Positions 48,031-60,930 of a stretch of DNA of 64,000 nt are shown one piece after another. A program made the position numbers and the translations under genes. Source of the stretch: Bombus terrestris (lineage: Eukaryota > Arthropoda > Insecta > Hymenoptera > Apidae); contig NC_063274.1 in assembly GCF_910591885.1 (NCBI RefSeq), forward strand, positions 18,870,164-18,934,163. The letters are read 5' to 3'. The first letter of the stretch is position 1; every line of letters begins with the position of its first letter. The notes below the pieces were generated by a model. The model saw nothing but the letters and a program-made list of their open reading frames with translations. It made no database searches and was not told where the DNA came from.

Positions 48031-49641
48031 CGTATAACGTTATATACTATAACGATATAACGTATAACGTTCTATACTATAACGATATAACGTATAACGT
48101 TATGTAGTATTACGATATAACGTATAACGTTATGTAGTATTACGATATAACGTATAACGTTATATACGATAACGATATAACGCATAACGTTATATACCAT
48201 AACGATATAACGTAAAACGTTATATACTATAACGATATAACGTAAAACGTTATATACGATAACGATATAGCGTATAACGTTATATACGATAACGATATAA
48301 CGTATAACGTTATAAACTATATCGTTATACCGTATAACGTTATATACGATAACGATATAACGTATAACGTTATATACGATAGCGATATAACGTATAACGT
48401 TATATACGATAACGATATAACGTATAACGTTACGTACTATAACGATATAACGTATAACGTTATATACTATATCGATATAACGTTTAACGTTATATACTAT
48501 ATCGATATAACGTATAACGTTATATACTATAACGATATAACGTATAACGTTATGTAGTATTACGATATAACGTATAACGTTATGTAGTATTACGATATAT
48601 AGTATAACGTTATATGCTATATCCATATAACGTATAACGTTATATACTATAACGATATAACGTATAACGTTATGTACTATAACGATATAACGTATAACGT
48701 TATATACGATAACGATATAACGGATAACGTTATATACGATAGCGATATAACGTATAACGTTATATACGATAACGATATAACGTATAACGTTATGTACTAT
48801 AACGATATAACGTATAACGTTATATACTATAACGATATAACGTTTAACGTTATATACTATATCGATATAACGTATAACGTTATATACGATAACGATATAA
48901 CGCATAACGTTATATACCATAACGATATAACGTAAAACGTTATATACTATAACGATATAACGTAAAACGTTATATGCGATAACGATATAACGTATAACGT
49001 TATATACGATAACGATATAACGTAAAACGTTATATGCTATAACGATATAACGTATAACGTTATATACTATAACGATATAACGTATAACGTTATATACGAT
49101 AACGATAAAACGTATAACGTTATGTAGTATTACGATATAACGTATAACGTTATATGCTATATCCATATAACGTATAACGTTATATACTATAACGATATAA
49201 CGTATAACGTTATGTACTATAACGATATAACGTATAACGTTGTATACGATAACGATATAACGTATAACGTTATGTACTATAACGATATAACGTATAACGT
49301 TGTATACGATAACGATATAACGTATAACGTTGTATACGATAACGATATAACGTATAAGGTTATAAACTATATCGTTATAACGTATAACGTTATATACTAT
49401 ATCGATATAATGTATAACGTTATATACGCTAACGATATAACGTATAACGTTATGTACTATAACGATATAACGTATAACGTTATATACGATAACGATATAA
49501 CGTATAACGTTAAAAACTATATCGTTATAACGTATAACGTTAAAAACTATATCGTTATAACGTATAACGTTAAAAACTATATCGTTATAACGTATAACGT
49601 TATATACTATATGGATATAATGTATAACGTTATATACTATA

Positions 49642-49670
49642 ACGATATACGTAAAACGTTATATACGATA
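49642..49670 (+). repeat. 29-bp monomer, 1-bp deletion variant (copy 1)
   Basis: GATATACGTAAAACG replaces GATATAACGTAAAACG. The left neighbours are three G monomers, then ACTATATGG and ATGTATAACG. The right neighbours are the AAGCTATATCG and GTGATATGC markers. The same variant occurs at 50894 and 54554. Confidence 0.92.
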
Positions 49671-49850
49671 ACGATATAACGTATAACGTTATAAGCTATA
49701 TCGTTATAACGTATAACGTGATATGCTATAACGATATAACGTATAACGTTATATACGATAACGATATAACGTATAACGTTATAAGCTATATCGTTATAAC
49801 GTATAACGTGATATGCTATAACGATATAACGTATAACGTTATATACTATA

Positions 49851-49873
49851 TCGATATAACGTTATATACTATA
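49851..49873 (+). repeat. 23-bp monomer lacking one 7-bp subunit
   Basis: TCGATATAACGTTATATAC is read where a second TATAACG should follow the first, so exactly one 7-bp TATAACG subunit has been lost. The following monomers are C-tail and GTTTAACG types. The register moves from 21 to 14 modulo 30. Confidence 0.92.
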
Positions 49874-50893
49874 TCGATATAACGTTTAACGTTATATACT
49901 ATATCGATATAACGTATAACGTTATATACTATATCGATATAACGTATAACGTTATATACGATAACGATATAACGTATAACGTTATATACGATAGCGATAT
50001 AACGCATAACGTTATATACCATAACGATATAACGTAAAACGTTATATACTATAACGATATAACGTATAACGTTATGTAGTATTACGATATATCGTATAAC
50101 GTTATGTAGTATTACGATATAACGTATAACGTTGTATACGATATCGATATAACGTATAACGTTATATACGATAACGATATAATGTATAACGTTATGAACT
50201 ATAACGATATAACGTAAAACGTTATATACGATAACGATATATCGTATAACATTATGTACTATAACGATATAACGCAAAACGTTATATACGATAACGATAT
50301 ATCGTATAACATTATGTACTATAACGATATAACGTATAACGTTATATACGATAACGATATAACGTACAACGTTATAAACTATATCGTTATAACGTATAAC
50401 GTTATGTAGTATTACGATATAACGTATAACGTTATGTAGTATTACGATATAACGTATAACGTTACATACTATAACGATATACCGTATAACGTTATATACG
50501 ATAACGATATAACGTATAACGTTATATACGATAGCGATATAACGTATAACGTTATATACGATAACGATATAACGTATAACGTTACGTACTATAACGATAT
50601 AACGTATAACGTTATATACTATATCGATATAACGTTTAACGTTATATACTATATCGATATAACGTATAACGTTATATACTATAACGATATAACGTATAAC
50701 GTTATGTAGTATTACGATATAACGTATAACGTTATGTAGTATTACGATATAACGTATAACGTTATATACTATATCGATATAACGTTTAACGTTATATACT
50801 ATATCGATATAACGTATAACGTTATATACGGTAACGATATAACGCATAACGTTATATACCATAACGATATAACGTAAAACGTTATATACTATA

Positions 50894-50922
50894 ACGATAT
50901 ACGTAAAACGTTATATACGATA
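50894..50922 (+). repeat. 29-bp monomer, 1-bp deletion variant (copy 2)
   Basis: It carries the same GATATACGTAAAACG deletion as 49642-49670 and shares about 180 bp of right flank with it. The left flank differs (ATACCATAACG, then GTAAAACG and a C tail). The switch in left flank marks a recombination junction at or just left of this monomer. Confidence 0.9.
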
Positions 50923-52662
50923 ACGATATAACGTATAACGTTATAAGCTATATCGTTATAACGTATAACGTGATATGCTATAACGATATAACGTATAACG
51001 TTATATACGATAACGATATAACGTATAACGTTATAAGCTATATCGTTATAACGTATAACGTGATATGCTATAACGATATAACGTATAACGTTATATACGA
51101 TAACGATATAACGTATAACGTTATGTACTATAACGATATAACGTATAACGTTATATTCTATAACGATATAACGTAAAACGTTATATACGATATCGATATA
51201 ACGTATAACGTTATATACGATAACGATATAACGTATAACGTTATGTACTATAACGATATAACGTATAACGTTATATACTATATCGATATAACGTTTAACG
51301 TTATATACTATATCGATATAACGTATAACGTTATATACTATATCGATATAACGTATAACGTTATATACGATAACGATATAACGTATAACGTTATATACGA
51401 TAGCGATATAACGCATAACGTTATATACCATAACGATATAACGTAAAACGTTATATACTATAACGATATAACGTATAACGTTATGTAGTATTACGATATA
51501 ACGTATAACGTTATGTAGTATTACGATATAACGTATAACGTTATATACGATAACGATATAACGCATAACATTATATACCATAACGATATAACGTATATCG
51601 TTATGTACTATAACGATATAACGTATAACGTTATATACTCTAACGATATAACGTAAAACGTTATATACGATATCGATATAACGTATAACGTTATATACGA
51701 TAACGATATAATGTATAACGTTATGAACTATAACGATATAACGTAAAACGTTATATACGATAACGATATATCGTATAACATTATGTACTATAACGATATA
51801 ACGTAAAACGTTATATACGATAACGATATAACGTAAAACGTTATATACTATAACGATATAACGTATAACGTTATATACTATAACGATATAACGTATAACG
51901 TTATATACGATAACGATATAACGTATAACGTTATATACGATAACGATATAACGTATAACGTTATGTAGTATTACGATATAACGTATAACGTTATGTAGTA
52001 TTACGATATAACGTATACCGTTATGTAGTATTACGATATAACGTATAACGTTATATACGATAACGATATAACGCATAACATTATATACCATAACGATATA
52101 ACGTATAACGTTATGTACTATAACGATATAACGTATAACGTTATATACTATATCGATATAACGTTTAACGTTATATACTATATCGATATAACGTATAACG
52201 TTATATACTATATCGATATAACGTATAACGTTATATACGATAACGATATATCGTATAACATTATGTACTATAACGATATAACGTAAAACGTTATATACGA
52301 TAACGATATAACGTAAAACGTTATATACTATAACGATATAACGTATAACGTTATGTAGTATTACGATATAACGTATAACGTTATGTAGTATTACGATATA
52401 ACGTATAACGTTACATACTATAACGATATACCGTATAACGTTATATACGATAACGATATAACGTATAACGTTATATACGATAGCGATATAACGTATAACG
52501 TTATATACGATAACGATATAACGTATAACGTTACGTACTATAACGATATAACGTATAACGTTATATACTATATCGATATAACGTTTAACGTTATATACTA
52601 TATCGATATAACGTATAACGTTATATACTATAACGATATAACGTATAACGTTATGTAGTATT

Positions 52663-52693
52663 ACGATATAACGTATAACGTTAATCTAGTATT
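52663..52693 (+). repeat. 31-bp monomer, the only net insertion
   Basis: A D-like tail reads TTAATCTAGTATT instead of TTATGTAGTATT, an extra base with neighbouring changes. The register returns from 13 to 14 modulo 30. A minus-strand open frame ends here. I saw no other copy of this variant. Confidence 0.9.
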
Positions 52694-54553
52694 ACGATAT
52701 AACGCATAACGTTATATACTATATCGATATAACGTTTAACGTTATATACTATATCGATATAACGTATAACGTTATATACGATAACGATATAACGCATAAC
52801 GTTATATACGATAACGATATAACGTATAACGTTATGTACTATAACGATATAAGGTATAACGTTATATACTATATCGATATAACGTTTAAAGTTATATACT
52901 ATATCGATATAACGTATAACGTTATATACTATATCGATATAACGTAAAACGTTATAAACTATATCGTTATAACGTATAACGTTATATACTATATCGATAT
53001 AACGTATAACGTTATATACTATAACGATATAACGTATAACGTTATATACTATATCGATATAACGTTTAACGTTATATACTATATCGATATAACGTATAAC
53101 GTTATATACTATAACGATATAACGTATAACGTTATGTAGTATTACGATATAACGTATAACGTTATGTAGTATTACGATATAACGTATAACGTTATATACT
53201 ATAACGATATAACGTATAACGTTATATACGATAACGATATAACGTATAACGTTATGTAGTATTACGATATAACGTATAACGTTATGTAGTATTACGATAT
53301 AACGTATAACGTTATGTAGTATTACGATATAACGTATAACGTTATGTAGTATTACGATATAACGTATAACGTTATATGCTATACCCATATAACGTATAAC
53401 GTTATATACTATAACGATATAACGTATAACGTTATATACTATATCGATATAACGTATAACGTTATATACTATATCGATATAACGTATAACGTTATATACG
53501 ATAACGATATAACGTATAACGTTATATACGATAGCGATATAACGCATAACGTTATATACCATAACGATATAACGTAAAACGTTATATACTATAACGATAT
53601 AACGTATAACGTTATGTAGTATTACGATATAACGTATAACGTTATGTAGTATTACGATATAACGTATAACGTTATATACGATAACGATATAGCGCATAAC
53701 ATTATATACCATAACGATATAACGTAAAACGTTATATACTATAACGATATAACGTAAAACGTTATATACGATAACGATATAACGTATAACGTTATATACG
53801 ATAACGATATAACGTATAACGTTATAAACTATATCGTTATAACGTATAACGTTATATGCTATATCCATATAACGTATAACGTTATATACTATATCGATAT
53901 AACGTATAACGTTATATACGATAACGATATAACGTATAACGTTGTATACGATAACGATATAACGTATAACGTTATATACGATAGCGATATAACGCATAAC
54001 GTTATATACCATAACGATATAACGTAAAACGTTATATACTATAACGATATAACGTATAACGTTATGTAGTATTACGATATAACGTGTAACGTTATGTAGT
54101 ATTACGATATAACGTATAACGTTATATACGATAACGATATAACGCATAACATTATATACCATAACGATATAACGTAAAACGTTATATACTATAACGATAT
54201 AACGTAAAACGTTATATGCGATAACGATATAACGTATAACGTTATATACGATAACGATATAACGTAAAACGTTATATACTATAACGATATAACGTATAAC
54301 GTTATATACTATAACGATATAACGTATAACGTTATATACGATAACGATATAACGTATAACGTTAAAAACTATATCGTTATAACGTATAACGTTAAAAACT
54401 ATATCGTTATAACGTATAACGTTAAAAACTATATCGTTATAACGTATAACGTTAAAAACTATATCGTTATAACGTATAACGTTAAAAACTATATCGTTAT
54501 AACGTATAACGTTATATACTATATGGATATAATGTATAACGTTATATACTATA

Positions 54554-54582
54554 ACGATATACGTAAAACGTTATATACGATA
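54554..54582 (+). repeat. 29-bp monomer, 1-bp deletion variant (copy 3)
   Basis: It has the same deletion as at 49642 and 50894. The left flank (a run of G monomers, ACTATATGG, ATGTATAACG, C tail) matches that of 49642. The right flank matches only for about three monomers and then switches to a TAGCG / CGCATAACG context. Confidence 0.9.
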
Positions 54583-57300
54583 ACGATATAACGTATAACG
54601 TTATAAGCTATATCGTTATAACGTATAACGTGATATGCTATAACGATATAACGTATAACGTTATATACGATAGCGATATAACGCATAACGTTATATACCA
54701 TAACGATATAACGTAAAACGTTATATACTATAACGATATAACGTATAACGTTATGTAGTATTACGATATATCGTATAACGTTATGTAGTATTACGATATA
54801 ACGTATAACGTTACATACTATAACGATATACCGTATAACGTTATATACGATAACGATATAACGTATAACGTTATATACGATAGCGATATAACGTATAACG
54901 TTATATACGATAACGATATAACGTATAACGTTACGTACTATAACGATATAACGTATAACGTTATATACTATATCGATATAACGTTTAACGTTATATACTA
55001 TATCGATATAACGTATAACGTTATATACTATAACGATATAACGTATAACGTTATGTAGTATTACGATATAACGTATAACGTTATGTAGTATTACGATATA
55101 ACGTATAACGTTATATACTATATCGATATAACGTTTAACGTTATATACTATATCGATATAACGTATAACGTTATATACGATAACGATATAACGCATAACG
55201 TTATATACCATAACGATATAACGTAAAACGTTATATACTATAACGATATAACGTATAACGTTATATACGATAGCGATATAACGTATAACGTTATATACGA
55301 TAACGATATAACGTATAACGTTATGTACTATAACGATATAAGGTATAACGTTATATACTATATCGATATAACGTTTAAAGTTATATACTATATCGATATA
55401 ACGTATAACGTTATATACTATATCGATATAACGTAAAACGTTATAAACTATATCGTTATAACGTATAACGTTATATACTATATCGATATAACGTATAACG
55501 TTATATACTATAACGATATAACGTATAACGTTATATACTATATCGATATAACGTTTAACGTTATATACTATATCGATATAACGTATAACGTTATATACTA
55601 TAACGATATAACGTATAACGTTATGTAGTATTACGATATAACATATAACGTTATGTAGTATTACGATATAACGTATAACGTTATATACTATAACGATATA
55701 ACGTATAACGTTATATACGATAACGATATAACGTATAACGTTATGTACTATTACGATATAACGTATAACGTTATGTAGTATTACGATATAACGTATAACG
55801 TTATATGCTATACCCATATAACGTATAACGTTATATACTATAACGATATACCGTATAACGTTATATACGATAACGATATAACGTATAACGTTATATACGA
55901 TAGCGATATAACGTATAACGTTATATACGATAACGATATAACGTATAACGTTACGTACTATAACGATATAACGTATAACGTTATATACTATATCGATATA
56001 ACGTTTAACGTTATATACTATATCGATATAACGTATAACGTTATATACTATAAAGATATAACGTATAACGTTATGTAGTATTACGATATAACGTATAACG
56101 TTATATACTATATCGATATAACGTTTAACGTTATATACTATATCGATATAACGTATAACGTTATATACTATAACGATATACCGTATAACGTTATATACGA
56201 TAACGATATAACGTATAACGTTATATACGATAGCGATATAACGTATAGCGTTATATACGATAACGATATAACGTATAACGTTACGTACTATAACGATATA
56301 ACGTATAACGTTATATACTATATCGATATAACGTTTAACGTTATATACTATATCGATATAACGTATAACGTTATATACTATAAAGATATAACGTATAACG
56401 TTATGTAGTATTACGATATAACGTATAACGTTATGTAGTATTACGATATAACGTATAACGTTATATACTATAACGATATAACGTAAAACGTTATATACGA
56501 TATCGATATAACGTATAACGTTATGTACTATAACGATATAACGTATAACGTTATATACTATAACGATATAACGTAAAACGTTATATACGATATCGATATA
56601 ACGTATAACGTTATATACGATAACGATATAACGCATAACGTTATATACCATAACGATATAACGTAAAACGTTATATACCATAACGATATAACGTAAAACG
56701 TTATATACTATAACGATATAACGTATAACGTTATGTACTATAACGATATAACGTATAACGTTATATACGATAACGATATAACGTATAACGTTATGTACTA
56801 TAACGATATAACGTATAACGTTATATACTATATCGATATAACGTTTAACGTTATATACTATATCGATATAACGTATAACGTTATATACTATATCGATATA
56901 ACGTATAACGTTATATACGATAACGATATAACGTATAACGTTATATACGATAACGATATAACGTATAACGTTATATACGATAGCGATATAACGTATAACG
57001 TTATATACGATAACGATATAACGTATAACGTTATGTACTATAACGATATAACGTATAACGTTATATACTATAACGATATAACGTAAAACGTTATATACGA
57101 TATCGATATAACGTATAACGTTATATACGATAACGATATAACGCATAACGTTATATACCATAACGATATAACGTAAAACGTTATATACTATAACGATATA
57201 ACGTATAACGTTATATACGATAGCGATATAACGTATAACGTTATATACGATAACGATATAACGTATAACGTTAAGTACTATAACGATATAACGAATAACG

Positions 57301-60300
57301 TTATATACTATATCGATATAACGTTTAACGTTATATACTATATCGATATAACGTATAACGTTATATACTATATCGATATAACGTATAACGTTATATACGA
57401 TAACGATATAACGTATAACGTTATGTACTATAACGATATAACGTATAACGTTATATACGATAACGATATAACGGATAACGTTATGTACTATAACGATATA
57501 ACGAATAACGTTATATACTATATCGATATAACGTTTAACGTTATATACTATATCGATATAACGTATAACGTTATATACTATATCGATATAACGTATAACG
57601 TTATATACGATAACGATATAACGTATAACGTTATGTACTATAACGATATAACGTATAACGTTATATACGATAACGATATAACGGATAACGTTATATACGA
57701 TAGCGATATAACGTATAACGTTATATACGATAACGATATAACGTATAACGTTATAAACTATATCGTTATAACGTATAACGTTATATACTATAACGATATA
57801 ACGTAAAACGTTATATACGATATCGATATAACGTATAACGTTATATGCTATATCCATATAACGTATAACGTTATATACTATAACGATATAACGTAAAACG
57901 TTATATACGATAACGATATATCGTATAACATTATGTACTATAACGATATAACGTATAACGTTATATACGATAACGATATAACGTATAACGTTATAAACTA
58001 TATCGTTATAACGTATAACGTTATGTAGTATTACGATATAACGTATAACGTTATGTAGTATTACGATATAACGTATAACGTTATATACTATAACGATATA
58101 ACGTATAACGTTATGTACTATAACGATATAACGTATAACGTTATATACTATAACGATATAACGTTTAACGTTATATACTATAACGATATAACGTAAAACG
58201 TTATATACGATAACGATATATCGTATAACATTATGTACTATAACGATATAACGTATAACGTTATATACGATAACGATATAACGTATAACGTTATAAACTA
58301 TATCGTTATAACGTATAACGTTATGTAGTATTACGATATAACGTATAACGTTATGTAGTATTACGATATAACGTATAACGTTATATACTATAACGATATA
58401 ACGTATAACGTTATATACTATAACGATATAACGTATAACGTTATATACTATAACGATATACCGTATAACGTTATATACGATAACGATATAACGTATAACG
58501 TTATATACGATAACGATATAACGTATAACGTTATATACGATAGCGATATAACGTATAACGTTATATACGATAACGATATAACGTATAACGTTACGTACTA
58601 TAACGATATAACGTATAACGTTATATACTATATCGATATAACGTTTAACGTTATATACTATATCGATATAACGTATAACGTTATATACTATAAAGATATA
58701 ACGTATAACGTTATGTAGTATTACGATATAACGTATAACGTTATGTAGTATTACGCTATAACGTATAACGTTATATACTATATCGATATAACGTTTAACG
58801 TTATATACTATATTGATATAACGTATAACGTTATATACGATAACGATATAACGCATAACGTTATATACCATAACGATATAACGTAAAACGTTATATACTA
58901 TAACGATATAACGTATACCGTTATATACGATAGCGATGTAACGTATAACGTTATATACGATAACGATATAACGTATAACGTTATGTACTATAACGATATA
59001 ACGTATAACGTTATGTAGTATTACGATATAACGTATAACGTTATGTAGTATTACGATATAACGTATAACGTTATGTAGTATTACGATATAACGTATAACG
59101 TTATATACGATAACGATATAACGCATAACGTTATATACCATAACGATATAACGTAAAACGTTATATACTATAACGATATAACGTATAACGTTATGTACTA
59201 TGACGATATAACGTATAACGTTATGTAGTATTACGATATAACGTATAACGTTATGTAGTATTACGATATAACGTATAACGTTATATACGATAACGATATA
59301 ACGCATAACGTTATATACCATAACGATATAACGTAAAACGTTATATACTATAACGATATAACGTTTAACGTTATATACTATATCGATATAACGTATAACG
59401 TTATATACGATAACGATATAACGCATAACGTTATATACCATAACGATATAACGCATAACGTTATATACCATAACGATATAACGTAAAACGTTATGTAGTA
59501 TTACGATATAACGTATAACGTTATGTAGTATTACGATATAACGTATAACGTTATGTAGTATTACGATATAACGTATAACGTTATATACGATAACGATATA
59601 ACGCATAACGTTATATACCATAACGATATAACGTAAAACGTTATATACTATAACGATATAACGTATAACGTTATATACGATAACGATATAACGTATAACG
59701 TTACGTACTATAACGATATAACGTATAACGTTATATACTATATCGATATAACGTTTAACGTTATATACTATATCGATATAACGTATAACGTTATATACTA
59801 TAACGATATAACGTATAACGTTATGTAGTATTACGATATAACGTATAACGTTATGTAGTATTACGATATAACGTATAACGTTATATACTATATCGATATA
59901 ACGTTTAACGTTATATACTATAACGATATAACGTAAAACGTTATATACGATAACGATATAACGTATAACGTTATATACGATAACGATATAACGTATAACG
60001 TTATAAACTATATCGTTATAACGTATAACGTTATATGCTATATCCATATAACGTATAACGTTATATACTATATCGATATAACGTATAACGTTATATGCTA
60101 TATCCATATAACGTATAACGTTATATACTATATCGATATAACGTATAACGTTATATACGATAACGATATAACGTATAACGTTATGTACTATAACGATATA
60201 ACGTATAACGTTATATACTATATCGATATAACGTTTAACGTTATATACGATAACGATATAACGTATAACGTTATATACGATAACGATATAACGTATAACG

Positions 60301-60930
60301 TTATATACGATAGCGATATAACGTATAACGTTATATACCATAACGATATAACGTAAAACGTTATATACTATAACGATATAACGTATAACGTTATGTACTA
60401 TAACGATATAACGTATAACGTTATATACGATAACGATATAACGTAAAACGTTATATACGATAACGATATATCGTATAACATTATGTACTATAACGATATA
60501 ACGTATAACGTTATATACGATAACGATATAACGTATAACGTTATAAACTATATCGTTATAACGTATAACGTTATGTAGTATTACGATATAACGTATAACG
60601 TTATGTAGTATTACGATATAACGTATAACGTTATATACTATAACGATATAACGTATAACGTTATGTACTATAACGATATAACGTATAACGTTATATACTA
60701 TAACGATATACCGTATAACGTTATATACGATAACGATATAACGTATAACGTTATATACGATAACGATATAACGTATAACGTTATATACGATAGCGATATA
60801 ACGTATAACGTTATATACGATAACGATATAACGTATAACGTTATGTACTATAACGATATAACGTATAACGTTATATACTATATCGATATAACGTTTAACG
60901 TTATATACTATATCGATATAACGTATAACG
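57301..60930 (+). repeat. Higher-order block, 3,630 bp (121 monomers), tandem copy 1
   Basis: It pairs with the block starting at 60931. Shared rare markers at a 3,630-bp offset are CGAATAACG (57511/61141), ATTACGCTATAACG (58750/62380), TATATTGATATAAC (58810/62440), TATACCGTTATA (58914/62544) and TAGCGATGTAACG (58930/62560). Beyond about 59190 the offset becomes 3,960 and later 3,870 bp through whole-monomer indels. Confidence 0.87.

Larger units (their letters stand above)
41701..49641 (+). repeat. Array domain 5: GTTTAACG-linked variant set; no gene
   Basis: From about 42.1 kb a monomer with GTTTAACG and a C tail, followed by a TCGATATAAC start, becomes one of the commonest. It is not seen in the first 40 kb in this linkage. 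The tail following ACGT is often ACGTACTATA (ACGTTACGTAC). The GATATAT-AG-TATAACG variant is confined to about 44.7, 46.0, 47.8 and 48.6 kb. The G tail is absent until about 49.5 kb. The register is unbroken. Local duplications are listed separately. Confidence 0.8.
49642..54582 (+). repeat. Array domain 6: indel-rich, rearranged segment; no gene
   Basis: Five of the window's seven register-changing monomers lie in this 4.9 kb: 49642-49670, 49851-49873, 50894-50922, 52663-52693 and 54554-54582. Three of them share one and the same 1-bp deletion. A cassette starting with tail ACATACTATA and GATATACCG recurs at about 50461, 52411 and 54811. Five consecutive G monomers sit at about 54361-54510, against three at about 49501-49590. 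The segment looks like a local recombination hot spot inside the array. Confidence 0.8.
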
